A stretch of 64,000 bases of DNA from Apiotrichum sp. Y4204 (GCA_025531455.1 JAMYHL010000059.1:480198-544197), one strand, 5' to 3'; counted from the stretch's first letter, positions 43,546-56,769 are shown. The notes: generated from the letters alone by a model not told the origin. Numbers and translations: made by a program.

Positions 43546-45159
43546 ATGATGCGCTCCACCTCGGCCCTCCGCGCCCTCTCCCGCTCGGCGACCGCCCAGC
43601 CCATGGCCGTTCGCGCCATCTCGTCGTCCGCCGCCGCCTCGTTCGCTCAGCCCGCCGAAGCCAAGACTCCTGCCGCTGGCAAGGAGCCCAAGGTCAAGGA
43701 GTTCAAGATCTACCGCTGGGTGCGTACGCGTTATCAACTGTGCAAGTGAGCTGCAGACAAGTGGAATGCAGCAGGCTTTGGCCTGGCAAGCAAGCAACAA
43801 TCTGCAGGGTCTGGCGAAACTGGCGAGACCTGGTTGTCATCGGGCACGCGAGCACGCCTGGATTAGCGATCCAAAGCTTGGACCTTCGCCACTAGAATCT
43901 CTGGCTCCCAAGGACATGATATGTGCTTACACGACAGAACCCCGACACTCCCCAGGAGAAGCCCCAGCTCCAGTCGTACAAGGTCGACCTCAACCAGTGC
44001 GGCCCCATGATGCTTGATGCCCTCGTGAGTATCGCGGTCTGGCACGAAGAGACGCGTGCACTGCCTGATCGGCAACGTGTTGGGAGCATCCGATCTAACC
44101 TTGCAGATCAAGATCAAGAACGAGCAGGACCCCACCCTTACCTTCCGCCGTTCGTGCCGTGAGGGTATCTGTGGCTCGTGTGCCATGAACATCGACGGTG
44201 TCAACACCCTTGCCTGTCTCTGCCGCATCGAGAAGGACACCTCTAAGACCACCAAGGTCTACCCCCTCCCCCACAGTACGTTAAGCAGCAACTGCACAAG
44301 GGCGACGGGATCCTAACGATGCAGTGTATGTGGTCAAGGACCTCGTCCCCGACCTCACCCTCTTCTACCAGCAGTACAAGTCCATCCAGCCTTACCTCCA
44401 GAACGACAACCCCCCGGAGCGCGAGTTCTACCAGTCTCAGGAGGACCGCAAGAAGCTCGACGGCATGTACGAGTGCATTCTCTGCGCATGCTGCTCCACC
44501 TCGTGCCCTTCGGTGAGTAAATGACGCGCAGCACCGCGCAACTCCCCAGGTCGTCGAAGATGTCGCACATCTTCCTGACTGCAACTTCTCAAGCTAACGC
44601 GCACAGTACTGGTGGAACCAGGACCAGTACCTCGGCCCCGCTGTCCTTATGCAGGCTTACCGCTGGATCGCCGACTCGCGTGACGCCTACGGTGCCGAGC
44701 GCAAGGAGCGTCTCCAGAACTCCATGTCCCTCTACCGCTGGTGAGTGTCTGCCTCTTTATTTGCACGTCATCCCTCGTCGGCCCCATCACAATCTCCCGG
44801 TGGCGATACTTTGCCATGCTTCTCATCACTCTCCGCGCGCCCATTGCTGTTACTTGATTCCTGGCCAATGCTCGTCGATGCACGCCAGCAGGCGGTCGGA
44901 AGCTCCGTTCGTCACTACGGCCCAATCCGAAAACTAGGACGGAATCATTTTCCGAACCTGGAGTGTGGCACTTTTGACGCCACACCTCTCCTTTGTGGCA
45001 CTCCACCATTCTACCAACCTTCCTCCACTTTCCTTCAACATCTTTCTTCAATTGCTGACATGCAGCCACACCATCTTGAACTGCTCCAGGACCTGCCCCA
45101 AGGGCCTTAGCCCGGGAGAGGCGATCGCTAAGCTCAAGCTCTCGATGCTCGAGGCGTAA
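43546..45159 (+). CDS. SDH2: Succinate dehydrogenase iron-sulfur subunit SDH2
   Basis: Complex II subunit that carries electrons from the flavoprotein to ubiquinone at the mitochondrial inner membrane. 281 residues from six exons (43546-43719, 43938-44024, 44107-44275, 44325-44512, 44607-44740, 45066-45159); all phases agree. The N-terminal presequence is rich in Arg/Ser/Ala. The 2Fe-2S ligands lie in [20 protein letters not shown] plus the following AC. The 4Fe-4S ligands lie in [13 protein letters not shown], and the 3Fe-4S cluster in [15 protein letters not shown]. The quinone-site region [11 protein letters not shown] is conserved. The start is the first of two adjacent ATGs. The last intron (325 nt) splits the region between the 4Fe-4S and 3Fe-4S motifs. 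The CAC microsatellite sits just upstream. Confidence 0.97.
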
Positions 45160-46149
45160 GCGCGAGATGGGCCCCGCCGAGCAATAGCGGGAAACATCGA
45201 AAATTAGCAGTCGAGAGGATGGAGCAGCATGTAATGTGCTATGACCATGTACAAAATTAGCCGTCATACCCTGGAACACCGCCCTCACGCAAAGTAGGAG
45301 CGCGTACGTGCGCTGCGCGACTCGCATGCGTGAGATGTGCGTTGTTGGGAGTGATATTGAGGAGGCGATGGTCGAGGCACGGGAATCACTGACCTGGCGA
45401 CATTCTGACTTCACTCAGAGCTGATCTGTACTCACCCCACGCCAACTAACAGCTCTCCCTCTGAGCGGATAACTTGTAATATTGCCTTCCTCGCGACGTG
45501 GGGTTTGAAGCTTAGGTGGCAGTGCGCGTGGAATGAAGTGTCGCATCGCAGTCTTGGTCAAGGAGTACTGGGCACACGGCGTGACGCCCTACACGCGTAG
45601 TTTCCCCCGTAGACAATTTATGCAGGATTATATGACGAGTGGCGCGGAAGTGAACGGCTATGGGCAAGATGCGAGTCAAGCCAATCGGCTCTGAACGCGC
45701 AAACGTCGTGGGTGACGGGAAAAGCAGCTACTAATGCTCGGGAACAGAGATCGGAGTGCAGTGGAACATGCAGATGGAATCTAATGATTATAAATTAAGT
45801 TGCATGACAAGTTTAAAGCATTATATACGACAGCGCTGCCTTTTGCATCTGAGATGCACCACTCATGTACCCAGATGTCATGTACCCAGTTCCCCCATAT
45901 TTCGCTGAGTTGAGCCATGGTGAGGAAACAGCGCCCGCACTACGCGACAATCTGGCGAGACGCGTCGAATGGACCTCGCGCAAAATGACCACGTTCTATC
46001 AGCTGTACTCATCTCTGATCGATCTCTCCCTGATGCAACTGGTTTCCAATTCTGCCATTCATTCTCATATCTAACATCGTAACTACGAGGCGACCAGTTC
46101 GCCGTGGTATCGCTCACAAGCAAGGGGGATGGGGACCTGATCAAGCAGT
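45160..46149. other. Convergent intergenic region SDH2/CHC1
   Basis: Nearly 1 kb between converging genes. Sequence is more AT-rich near 45780-45830. Short open frames only; nothing recognised. Confidence 0.5.
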
Positions 46150-49100
46150 CTAGTAGAAGCCGCCCATGCCAGTCATGGCAGGTGCCATACCGGTCATGGC
46201 AGGGCTCATACCAGTCATGGAGGGGTTCATGCCCATGCCGCCGTTCGTTGGCCCGCCAATCATTAGACGGCCGCCGAATCCAGGGCCAAGAGATGTCTCC
46301 TCCTCCTCCTTCTGCTCCTTGGCAATGCTCTTCGTCTTGAGCTCCGCAAGACCCTTTTCCAAGGATGCGAGGCGGTCGCTCTGCAGACGCATAACCTGAA
46401 GCTCGTACGGCTTTGTAAAGTCGCCAAGACCGTAACGCCAGCCTGTTGAGTTAGCAAGGCCTGTGGAACAGTTGTATAACACTCACTGAGCTCTGCTACC
46501 AAGTCGGGCTTGATGTAGTCAAAAGCAACAAACAGCAGCGCTGTAAAGGCCTCCTTGGAGCCAATGTCAAGGTAGTAGCGGGCGAGCTCCTCGACAACTG
46601 CCGAGTCCTTGCTCTTGGCAGCGGTAACAAGAGCATCCTGCACAAGGCGGTCGGCCTGCGAGAGAGCAAGGGACTGGTCCCACTTGCCGCTCTCAGCATA
46701 CAGGTGCGCCGCAATACGCCTGAACTCGAGCAGCTCGTGCTTCTCCAGCCGTCCTGCAAGCTTCAACGAGTCGAACGAGTCATAGCTGTCAATCGCCGCG
46801 CGGAGCGTGACATGGTCCTCCTCCTCGATGAGCACATCGTGGTATGCCTCGTTGACAGCCCTGATGTTAAGCTTTTGTGTGGAGATGAGGTACTGCTTGA
46901 CAAGGGGCAGGTCATCGGCGAGCAGCTTGACAACACGGCCGTGGTCGAGACGGGGCGTAAGGGCGGCCAGGAGGTCGTTGAGAAGCATGGGCTGGTTTGC
47001 CAAGTAGAAGGTGATACCCTTGTACTGAATCTCGGCGTTGTTTACTGATACTGTCAGCGATATCGCAAGTAGGCTACTCACCCCGTGTCAGAACCTTCTT
47101 TGCCTCCTCGTGGTTCCAGTCGCCAAGACGCTCCATCATGGCCAGGGCGGCGTTGTCCGGCTCATCGTAAACAATGTACAGGTAGACGAGCTCGGGCCAG
47201 AGAGCAGCCTGCTCGGTGGCCTTGATGACCTTGGGGATGTTGAGACGCTGCCAGAAGAGCTTGAGGTGCTCCATGAGCTTCTCCGGACGGTACTTGGCGT
47301 ACAGAATGGCAAGCTCGGTGAACATGCCCATGTGAGCACGCTCAAGACCGAGACCGGCCTCCATGAGAGCAATAATCTCGTCAAAGTAGCCGTTGCGCTG
47401 GTAGAGGCCCAGAATGCCAGAAAGCTCCTCGGCATGCACGATGAGGTTGAGACCACAGATCTGAGCGAGACGGAACTCCTTCTTGTCGACACACGCAGCG
47501 TTCACCTGCTTCCAAACCTGAGTGTTGCCAGCCTTGCGGGCGGCATCGACGGCGGCCTGGTTCTCACCAAGGTAGATGAGGGTAGTCGCGAGACGGGCCC
47601 AGTTGGAAATGGCCGAGAAGAGCAGCTTGGCGGCGTGGTAGAGCTCATCGTCGAAGCACTTCTCACCGACACGAAGAACGTCGGCAACGTTGGTCATCGA
47701 CAGGAACTCCTCCATGTCGTTAAGACGGTCCGTCTTGGCGTAGGCGTACGCCAGCTCAGTGTCTATCTCGGGCTCACGAGTGGTCGAGCGAGCCATCTGG
47801 AGATAGCGCACAAGGTCGTCGTGCTTTCCGGCACGGTTGGCAATCTCAATGACCTCACGGAAGTTGGACGGGTCCTCAGCCTTGATGTACGAGTCAATCG
47901 CATCCTTGATACGCAGGCCGTCGAGCTGGGCCTTACCGAGACGCGACCACACAGCAGGCTCGTTGATCTTGTTGGCGTACTCGTAACCGCGGTCGATAGA
48001 GACCATGTGCTCAACAAGGACGTTCATCGCCTCCGCGTGCATGTCGTGCTTCTGGTAGATGGTGAACGCCTCCTCGTAGAGACCAGCCTCGGTGGCAACC
48101 TTGGCGATGGTCTCAACATCGTAACCCTCGAGCTTGTTGATGTAGCCCATAACCTTGCCGGGGTCGTTGCGGATGGCGGTGAGGAACATGAGGCTCTGGA
48201 GCGACTTGTTATCGCTGAAGGGAGACGGCTCAAGGATAATCTTCTCAAGCAGCTCGATGAGGGGACCGTGCAGACCCCGGTCCATGAAGGCCCTGACAGT
48301 GACCGAGACGTCATCGGGGTCGGTGCACTCAGGGATGGCAGTGGCGACGACCTGGTCAATAAGGGCACGACGGTGCATCGACTCGGGGTCGAGAACCTGG
48401 ATCCAGAGGTCGCGGTCGCGACGCTTGGCGAGGTAGCGGGCCTGGTGCTTGTACATCTGGTTGTCGTTGGTGACAGCAATAAGCTCGTCGTCGCAGAGAC
48501 CCTTGGCGTACGCAATGTAGGCGAGGTAGGGATCACGCTTCTCGCAGTACTTGCCGACCACAGCAGGGTCATAGAGGTTGTTCTCCTTGAGGAAGGCCTC
48601 GGGGTTGTTGTTCGAGTCGATGGCAATCTTGGCGACAGCGTTGTAAACAGCGTGGTCAGTGGAGCCCTGCTCGACCTTGGTCTGGAGCCATGGAAGGATG
48701 AGCTTGAGACGGTTGCGCTTCTCCACCTCCTCAACGAGCTCGTCAATGGGGAAGTTGCCGGTGACCGAAAGGAGAAGGTTCTTGATGGTAGCCTCGTCAC
48801 AGTCGACGTCAAGAAGTCCACCAATGACCTGCGGGGTACGCGCCGAGTTGACACGCTGAACGTAGATCTCGATGAAGTTGGTGAGGCCGTTCTGGTACAG
48901 GTACAGCACAAGATCGTGGACAAAGTCGAAGCGGTCGCAGACGATGATAAGCGGGAGCTGATCCGAGAGCTTGGCCTCCTTGAGGAAGTTCTTGACCTTC
49001 TCAGGGTTGTAGAAGTTGGACTCGCGGGCAATGCGCTCAACCTCGCGGATCTGGCCGGTGCGGGTGGCGGCCTGGATGTACTTGAAGTGAACCTCGGGGT

Positions 49101-51637
49101 CTTCCGAAAGGTTGACAATCGAGCCAAGGTAGTAGTAGAGACCCTCAGACGACTTGAACTGCTCAAACATCTCGATGAGCTTGACGGGGCCGAGGAGGTC
49201 CGAGTACTTGGTGGCAATCTGAACCACGATGGGGAGGTTCTGGCGCATGTTGGACTTGAGCATCTCGCGCATGCACTCGAACGACTGGTCAACGGTGAGA
49301 CGACCGAAGTAGTTGACGAGCCACTCTGTGTTGAAGAGGTTGGTGTGAACGACAACGCGCTTCATGTCGTTGATGTCCTCGTAGTGCTCGAGCGCACGCT
49401 GGACCAGGCCGGCCTTCTCGGCAAGGTTGGCGATACGGGGGCGGTCGTAGTGGGTGAACATTTCGTTGCCCAGAATGGCGTCCGCAACCTGGGGGGCGTT
49501 GACAAGGTTCATCTCCAGCAGACGAGTCTGGAGGGGGCCCTGCTCAGGCTTGTTGTCCTTGAGAGCGTCGAGAAGGAACGAGGTGGCCTGCTGAATCATG
49601 TTCTGGGCCATGAAGATGTCGACGACGCGGTCGAGGTCGACCATGGGGCCGGACTCATCGTTGACGAGCTGAGTAGCAAACTCGGCACCCTTGTCGGGGT
49701 TGATGCGCACGAGATGCTGCAGAAGGGTGGCGTAATCGGGGGTGTAGTCGACCTTCTTCGAGTAGAGGACAATCTTGTCAAACTGGCCGAGCTCAGCAAA
49801 GCAGGCGACGACCTTGCCAGGAACGTTGGCACGGAGGTAGACGGAAAGTGCAAGGTTCATGTCGACCGTGCGGACCATGTCACCGAGCTCCTCGGAGCAC
49901 TCGAGCTTGTTCTCCTTGAGCCACTTCTCAAGAAGCTGCTTCTTGCCCTGCTGAATAACCGGGCGAGCGAGCTCGAGCGACTCGTACTTGTTGAGCTCTC
50001 CCTTCTCGAGCAGTATGCCAAAGTACTGCAGAATGGGCGAAAGCTGACCAGCGGTGTTCGGGAGCTTCTTGAAGGTCTCGATGGTCTGAGGGGTACGGAG
50101 GATGCCGCGGGGTGAGTTGGCTGCAATCTTGGCAGCGTCGTTGTACTGTCCGGCCTGGAGGTAGCGCTGGTACTGCTCCATAATCATGTTGTCGGCGCCC
50201 GGGAGGCCGGCACGAGTCGCAAGCTTGACAGCGAGTTCCGGGTTGTTCAGCGATTCTGAAGTGAGTAACTGTTTACTGCAGGGCAACACCTACGCTGCAC
50301 GTAAGGGACAATTGTGTCCTCGTCGACGGAGACACTCAGGACCTGGCCCTTGCGGTTGACACCGATGATACCGTTGAGCTGCTCGTAGGGAGCCGTGGTG
50401 AAGATGGTCTCGCCAGAGATACGGTTCATGTAGATGCACTGGCCGGTCTCCACTTCGTAGAGGTGAATGAAGCCAAACTTGGTGACGAGGTAGATGATGC
50501 CGTGCTTGTTCGACACCTGCATGGCGACGGGGAAGTCGTTGGTAGCCTCAGGGGGGAAGAAGACGTCCACAGCCTTCTTGGGGAAGGGAGGGTTGGGGGC
50601 CTGGTGACCGATCTCGACAACGTGGAGCTGGTGTGAGTGCAGCCCTCGAAACTGTAACTCACCTTGGCGCCAGTGCCAGTGCGGACAGCAAAGCAGAACA
50701 GCTTGCTGGGGTTGGGGGCACCGTCCATCCTGATGTTGACAAAGGCGGCGGCGTGGCCCTCAATGGGCTGGGAAACCCCACGCTCAACAGAGTAGAGCTG
50801 CATCGAGCCCTTGATCTTGAAAGCGTTCGAGCCAGGCTGTCCAGCAGCAGGGTTGGACGAGATGCCGATGAGGACAAGCCACTTCTCATCCTCGGACATG
50901 CGGTAGTTAATGATTTGATTGCCGTTCAAGGACGCGTGACGGTCAAAGACCTATAAATTAGCACGAAGCGTCAAATGTAACCCACCTTCTGCGGAGCGGC
51001 CTGGCCCTCGGTGACCTTCCAGTGGTAGACGGAGTGCTCAGTGACCATGCCGAGGGTGGTGTCGTTGATCCAGGTCCAGAAGGTAACGTCCTCGTTCATG
51101 ACGTGCGATCCAACCTTAGACTTGGTCGCGAGGTTGAAGGCCTGGAGCTGACGGCCAGCTTCATGTCAGTCCGAGTTGTTCAATGCGGCTAAACCCACCC
51201 TTGAGCGCGATAATCTTCTCCTTCGGGTGCATGATCGCCGAGTCGGCGGTAACTGTAGTCAGTAAGAGCTAATTCAAGTGCGCTTACTTGGCCTCCGCAT
51301 GACATTGTTGGCATCGGCGAGGTCGACAATCACGACCTGGTTTGTGTCGTTGACATTCTCGCGCCTGCGATGGTGAGCTGCAATCCGATGCATGTCTGGG
51401 GTCCTGGTACTTACACACAAATGAAGTGGTCCGACTCGAGGGTCAGCGTCTGGAAGGAGATGGACTGGGGCTGAATGCCCAGCGCGGTGAGCTGCGACGC
51501 GTTAGTAAGATGGTCAATCGAGTATCCGTGGCGCAACGCGAAGACGAACCTGGACATGCTCCGTGAACTGCAAGTGTTAGCGTTTATGACTCCACAAAGG
51601 GCAAAGATATACGCACGACAATGGGCTTGTCGGCCAT
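46150..51637 (-). CDS. CHC1: Clathrin heavy chain
   Basis: Triskelion-forming coat protein for endocytosis and trans-Golgi/endosome traffic, about 1,690 residues. The start is ATG 51637 (MADKPIV), followed by an 18-nt microexon encoding FTEHVQ (51550-51567) and further short 5' exons. The N-terminal beta-propeller includes [29 protein letters not shown] and [15 protein letters not shown]. Then come the linker and seven CHC repeats of helical hairpins (for example [54 protein letters not shown]). One exon of 3.2 kb (to about 47074) carries most of the leg. The trimerisation region is in the final exons, and the tail contains repeated GM(N/S/A)P(S/A)MTGM units before the closing GGFY. The 5' crowding of introns and one giant exon is typical of fungal housekeeping genes. 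Confidence 0.97.
46156..46240 (-). repeat. Short coding repeat at clathrin C-terminus
   Basis: Four imperfect 21-base units encode the Met/Gly/Thr/Pro-rich tail ([20 protein letters not shown]). Similar Gly/Met/Pro-rich tails occur in fungal clathrin heavy chains. Confidence 0.7.
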
Positions 51638-52789
51638 CGTGACGATGTCGGCGAAGCCTGGGGGATTGGGTGGGGATAGGTGTGATCAATGAGGGTGAGG
51701 TGGAAGATGAATCGTGGACGAGTCGACGAAGGGTCCGCGGCCGGCGCTCCTGATCGTTGGTGGTTGACTCTTTTTGTCGCCCGACTGTCTCTCTAAAGGC
51801 GGGGAAGAGGGTGGAGGGGATGGAGAGAAGAGAAAGAACGGTTGAGAGAGACGACGAGTGGGTATGATGGAGAGAGAAGAGGAGGACAGTTGATTGATGA
51901 TGGTCGAGTGTGGTTGGTGTGCTGGTGTGTTCGGCGTGTGTGGTGGTGACGCTGGCGGTTCAGGAAATTCAGGGTCACCGTCGCCTGGGTGCATATTGAG
52001 TGTGTGCTGGGCGGTGCAGAGACGATCACGGCGTACTGTGTGTGCACCCACTGGCTGCTGGCTGCTGGCTGCTGTTTGCTGGGCTGCTGGCTGCTGGTAC
52101 GCTGGCCGCTATCATGCACGATTCCTGATAGATGGGGGGTCAAAATAGATTCTCTGACATTACACGCCAGCTCCAGCAAGACTTCATGTCATCCAGCTCA
52201 TCAGGCTCGATGCACGCGCGACGCGCGATGCGCGATGCCACAAGTCTACACGTGGCGGAAAAAGCGGTGGACGCGCGGTGGATCAGGAATAGGATTGGAT
52301 TGATCAAGACCAGGTGGAGGCAGTCCACTGTCGTCCAACTTCTGAGAGAGTCGGGTGTGTGGATTTGTACTTTGAAAGTCGACGCGCACTCTCTGACAAG
52401 CGTCGTCTGCAACTCAGACGGCTGCGGGATGTAGAATATGATGGTAAGTGATCGACCCGAGTGTCAATCCTGCCGATCCCCCTGTCGATCCACATTGATC
52501 CACTGGTGCTGGCCTGAGATCGACACGTCTTGAAACCTTCCAGAAGTGGGATCTGGGATCGGCGCAATGTTTCGCGGATCAGACGCACATCGGCGATCAG
52601 GAAGGACGGAGCTAAGAGGTATTAGCCAGCCTGGCCAGCCTGGCCACATGAACAGACTGCGCTCATTGACATGAACGACGGAAATGCAAGTATTATTTAT
52701 CTCGGGATGTTCCATAATAACCTCTACAAACTCTCCTTCCTGTCCCACCGTCTCATCTTAGACCGCGAATACCAATGCATAAATACAGT
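51638..52789. other. CHC1 promoter / TRM2 3' flank
   Basis: About 1.15 kb. It holds CT/GA-rich sequence just upstream of CHC1 and a CTGGCTGCTGG tandem motif at about 52045-52105. No gene is seen. Confidence 0.5.
52045..52105. repeat. CTGGCTG tandem repeat
   Basis: Imperfect repeats of CTGGCTG over about 60 bases upstream of clathrin. Low-complexity; no function inferred. Confidence 0.6.
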
Positions 52790-54698
52790 CTACTCCTCCT
52801 GAATAAGACGGAGGACACCGACACCCTCAACATGAGCCGTCTGCTTGTCAGTTTACGACTGCAGTAAGAACTTACCTGAGGGAAGAGATCAAAACCGCGC
52901 AGGCTCTCCAGCTCATACCTCCACTTCCCCTCACCGCGCTTCTCCGACTCGGCCACAAACCATCCGATATCGCGGGCCTGGGTGTGCACATTGCACGAAA
53001 CGTAGACCGCAGTGAGCGGCTTAAAGTTGAGAAGCTGCTCCAGGAAAGGAGTGTCACAACCCTTGCGAGGCGGCTGCGATGTCAATGCCAGATACACTTG
53101 GCAAGACTCACGTCAATAACCACACACGAGTGGCTTCCAGCAAATCCAGCCTCCTCAAGTCCGCCGAAAATGTCCTCGGCCTTACCACAGAGCCATGTAG
53201 ACTTGTCCGTCAGGCCGTTCATCGCCGCGTTCTTCTTGGCAGCGGTGATACTGTCTGCCGAAATCTCGACACCCGCCACGCGCTCGAACTCGGGAGACAG
53301 AGTGATTCCAAAGAGCCCCGACCCGCAATACGTGTCCACCAAGTGGGTGGGGCGCTTGGCGGTTGACCCCGGCGGAAAGATGGCCTCCTTGACGTATTCT
53401 GTCAATGGAACAAGGATAGAGTTGTTGTTCTGGAAGAACGAGCCGGCGTTGAAGGCAAACAGGAAGGAACCGACACGCTCGTAGACCGTCTCCTTGTGGT
53501 TCGTGATGGCGATGTGAAGCCCATCCACTGCGGTCGCCGGGTCGAAGGGAGACTCGGCGGTGGGGATGGGGTCTGGCGGAGGGAGAGAGTCGCGCAACAA
53601 GAGGGTGGCACCGCGCTTGAATGTGTGGATGGTGCTGGGGAGTGTCAGATTGTGTCAAGACACCATAAGTCAATACTCACTCCTGAATGCGCTTCCTCTC
53701 CTCGATAAGCTTCGCATTCAAAACAGCCGTTCCAATGACACATTCCTGTACGTCAGCCTCTCTGAGGCGCCGAATAACGTACCTCGATATCCATCACTCC
53801 TGGCTTTCCCTTCCTGTCGAACCCAATCTTGCACTCCCACTGGTTCATGGCCTCTTCACTCTTCGCCCACTTGGGAACCGGGTTGAAATGCGGAGTGAGT
53901 TTGGTACGATATCCCCATTGGAGTGGAGATCCGATGGTAGGAAGGATTTCGGGAACCTTGTCCGCCGGGAGCTTCGAGTAGCGCTTGTACGCCAGGTCCA
54001 CTGTCCGGAGCTTGTGCTTGAGCTGCATGGGGTAGGGCACGTCCTGGAGCTGGCAGCCACCGCAGGTTCCAAAGTACTTGCATCCCTTCTCCGGATTCAC
54101 ACGACGATCACCCTCACCACCACGGAGCTCTTCGCAGGGCTCGACAATCTCAACGAGGTCCGCAAACGAACAGAACCGGTCGTGTCGGAAAATCTTTGCC
54201 CTGATCTTGTCCTTGGGATGCGCAAAGGGGACGACAATCGCCCACTTCTTGCCGTCATGCTCCCACAGCGAGAGACTCTCACCTGACCATTAGACAATCG
54301 GCACACCATACCCGGGGAATTGTAAACATACCGGAGACAGTCATTGAGCCAGGAGTCAGCTCCACGGTCGATAGCAATTCCAGATTCTCAGGTGCGGTCC
54401 ACTCGCTGTCGTCACCACGGGTAAGAGCTGCGTCAGTGTACTCTTTACCGAGGAAGTCGAGAACATCATGATAAAGAACCTCGCCAGCCGAGTACGGGTC
54501 GGGGAGCTTCCGGCGGTTGCGCTTGCGCTTCCCCTTCCCCTGCACCACCTTCTTGTTTTGAGTGGCTGTCGAGGAAGAAGGGGCCGGTTCCGTAGCAACA
54601 GGCATATCGGCGGGATCAGCCGCAGCCTGAGTGGTAGGTTCGTCGGTGCGGATACGCTTGGGAGTTGGTGAGCCGGTCGGGGACGGCGCAGACGACAT
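52790..54698 (-). CDS. TRM2: tRNA (uracil-5-)-methyltransferase TRM2
   Basis: SAM-dependent RNA methyltransferase that forms 5-methyluridine at position 54 of tRNA (RlmD/TrmA superfamily). About 570 residues in six exons. The basic N-terminus (KGKRKRNRRKLPDPYSAGEV) resembles a nuclear signal. A TRAM-like beta region follows, then KYFGTCGGCQLQDVPYPMQL with the CxxC element and QWGYRTKLTPHFN. The methyltransferase core has AFNAGSFFQNNN, LVDTYCGSGLFGITLS (SAM motif), GVEISADSITAAKKNA and VVIDPPRKGCD. Catalytic-Cys motif VYVSCNVHTQARD is followed by LFPQTAHVEGVGVLRL, which is completed by a 35-nt intron. An in-frame upstream ATG (54785) would add an Arg/Ser/Phe-rich, presequence-like 29 residues and could direct part of the enzyme to mitochondria. 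Confidence 0.93.
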
Positions 54699-54785
54699 GA
54701 CGCGCGGGACGGTGATGTTGATGATACGTGGTCGAGAGAAATAGGTGCGAGAGAAGGATCCGAGAAGCCGAGCTGCTGGTCTCAT

Positions 54786-55194
54786 CAGCTCCCAGTGATT
54801 GAGAGAGGAGATGGAGATCGAGACGAAGTGAGAGGCCAAGAGGGGTTGGAGATATAATCTAAGTCGCCTTGGACATAACAACTTTTGTGGACGCGATCCA
54901 CCTCGAGAACCGTCCAGTCGCAGTCTGGCGAAATCAGAAATTTCAATGTGGGCCCCCAAGAGAAACGAGATCTCAAAAGGCATCACGTGACCAGTCAGTT
55001 GGTTCGTTAACGGGAGGCTCGTTTAAGCTACTTGAGAGGACGCGCGTTTGTGTGAGCACACGCGAGCTCTACGTATTGCCTTGGGATGGCCTGGAGTCGC
55101 TGACGGAGTGAGCAATCGATCAATCCACTTCCCGGTCAACATCGTGCTTCATACTCTCAAGACACTCTCGACATCTTGCAACAACACAGTCACG
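54786..55194. other. Divergent promoter region TRM2/RPT4
   Basis: About 400 bases between divergent starts (from the upstream TRM2 ATG). No gene or strong motif seen. Confidence 0.5.
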
Positions 55195-56769
55195 ATGGCC
55201 GCTGTCGAGGCATCCTCATCCTCTCCCGCCATGGAGCCCGCAAAGGTCGAGGCTCTCAAGGCCTACCGTAACGTGAGTGCTGTCATGCGCCTCAGACATA
55301 GGAACACACCTGTTGACACCACTACAGAAGGTCAAGGAGCACTCGCAGATGTCGGACAACCTGAAGAAGAGTGAGCACATGAGCGGCTACATGTTGTATC
55401 CAGGCTTATACCAGTCCGCCTAACAATTCGGAACCTCACGGCCGACTTTGACAAGACGGAGGACGACATGAAGGCGCTCCAGAGTGTCGGTCAGATTATC
55501 GGCGAAGTGCTGAAGCAGCTTGATGACGAGCGCTGTAAGTGATGCATAGCAGGGTATAAACTAACAGCCCAGTCATTGTGAAGGCATCTTCTGGACCCCG
55601 ATATGTCGTCTCCTACCGTCCTACGCTTCCCGCTGAGAAGGTGAGTCATCTCCGATGCCTACAGGACTGTTCCTAACCCTTCAGCTCAAGGCGGGCGTCC
55701 GTGTGTCGTTGGACATGACCACTCTTACCATTATGCGCATTCTTCCCCGTGAGGTCGACCCGATGGTTTACAACATGTCGCTCGAGGACCCAGGATCTGT
55801 CACCTTCTCGGGTATCGGTGGTCTCGGAGAGCAGGTCCGCGAGCTGCGTGAGGTGATCGAGTTGCCGCTGATGAACCCGGAATTGTTTGAGGTAGGTCGT
55901 GTGGTGTTACTGATACATCGTGGAATGAAGCTTACTCTCAGCGTGTTGGCATCAAGCCCCCCAAGGGTGTTCTTCTCTACGGTCCTCCAGGAACTGGTGA
56001 GCTAGTGCTCCGAAATTTCTCTAACAACCAGGCAAGACTCTTCTCGCTCGTGCCGTTGCCGCCACTCTGAACGTCAACTTCCTCAAGGTCGTTTCTTCTG
56101 CTGTGAGTTTATAGAAGATTCTTCGATTCCATACTTGACTCTCTCTGACGTCAGATTGTCGACAAGTACATTGGAGAGTCGGCACGTCTGGTCCGTGAAA
56201 TGTTCGCCTACGCCCGTGAACACGAGCCGTGCATTATCTTCATGGACGAGATTGACGCCATTGGTGGTCGTCGTTTCTCGGAGGGAACCAGTGCAGACCG
56301 TGAAATCCAGCGTACTCTTATGGAGCTGTTGAACCAGATGGACGGCTTCGACTCCTTGGGCCGTACAAAGCTTATCATGGCGACCAACCGTCCCGACACC
56401 CTTGACCCCGCTCTTCTTCGTCCCGGACGTCTGGACAGGAAGATTGAGATCCCCTTGCCAAATGAGCAGGGCAGACTTGAGATTTTGAAGATTCACGCAA
56501 AGGGAATCAACAAGAGCGGAGACATCGACTACGAGGCGGTTGTCAAGCTTTCCGATGGGTTCAACGGTGCCGACTTGCGCAACATCTGCACAGAGGCTGG
56601 TCTGTTTGCCATCCGCGATGACCGCGACGCCATTGTTCAGGACGACTTCATGAAGGCCGTGCGGAAGATCAAGGATGCCAAGAAGCACGAGACGACGATG
56701 TGAGTGCAATACATGGAACCCAAAAGAATTATGTGAGCTAACATTGACAGGGATTATCAGGCGGTGTGA
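55195..56769 (+). CDS. RPT4: 26S proteasome regulatory ATPase RPT4
   Basis: AAA ATPase of the 19S regulatory particle base (human PSMC6) that unfolds and feeds ubiquitinated substrates into the 20S core. About 390 residues from nine short-intron exons. The N-terminal coiled coil ([18 protein letters not shown]) leads to the OB domain ([35 protein letters not shown]). The AAA domain has [20 protein letters not shown], Walker A GPPGTGKT, the pore loop [14 protein letters not shown], Walker [15 protein letters not shown], the second region of homology [17 protein letters not shown], and sensor-2 [20 protein letters not shown]. The last exon adds only DYQAV after HETTM. The Rpt4 assignment rather than another Rpt rests on [16 protein letters not shown] and the [12 protein letters not shown] block. 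Confidence 0.96.

Noticed and set aside
47038..50115. 1,025-codon open frame antisense to clathrin heavy chain
   Set aside because: It lies entirely opposite a highly conserved coding exon. The strong codon bias of that exon removes stop codons on the other strand. The translation (Leu/Val/Glu/Asp-rich repeats) has no recognisable domain.
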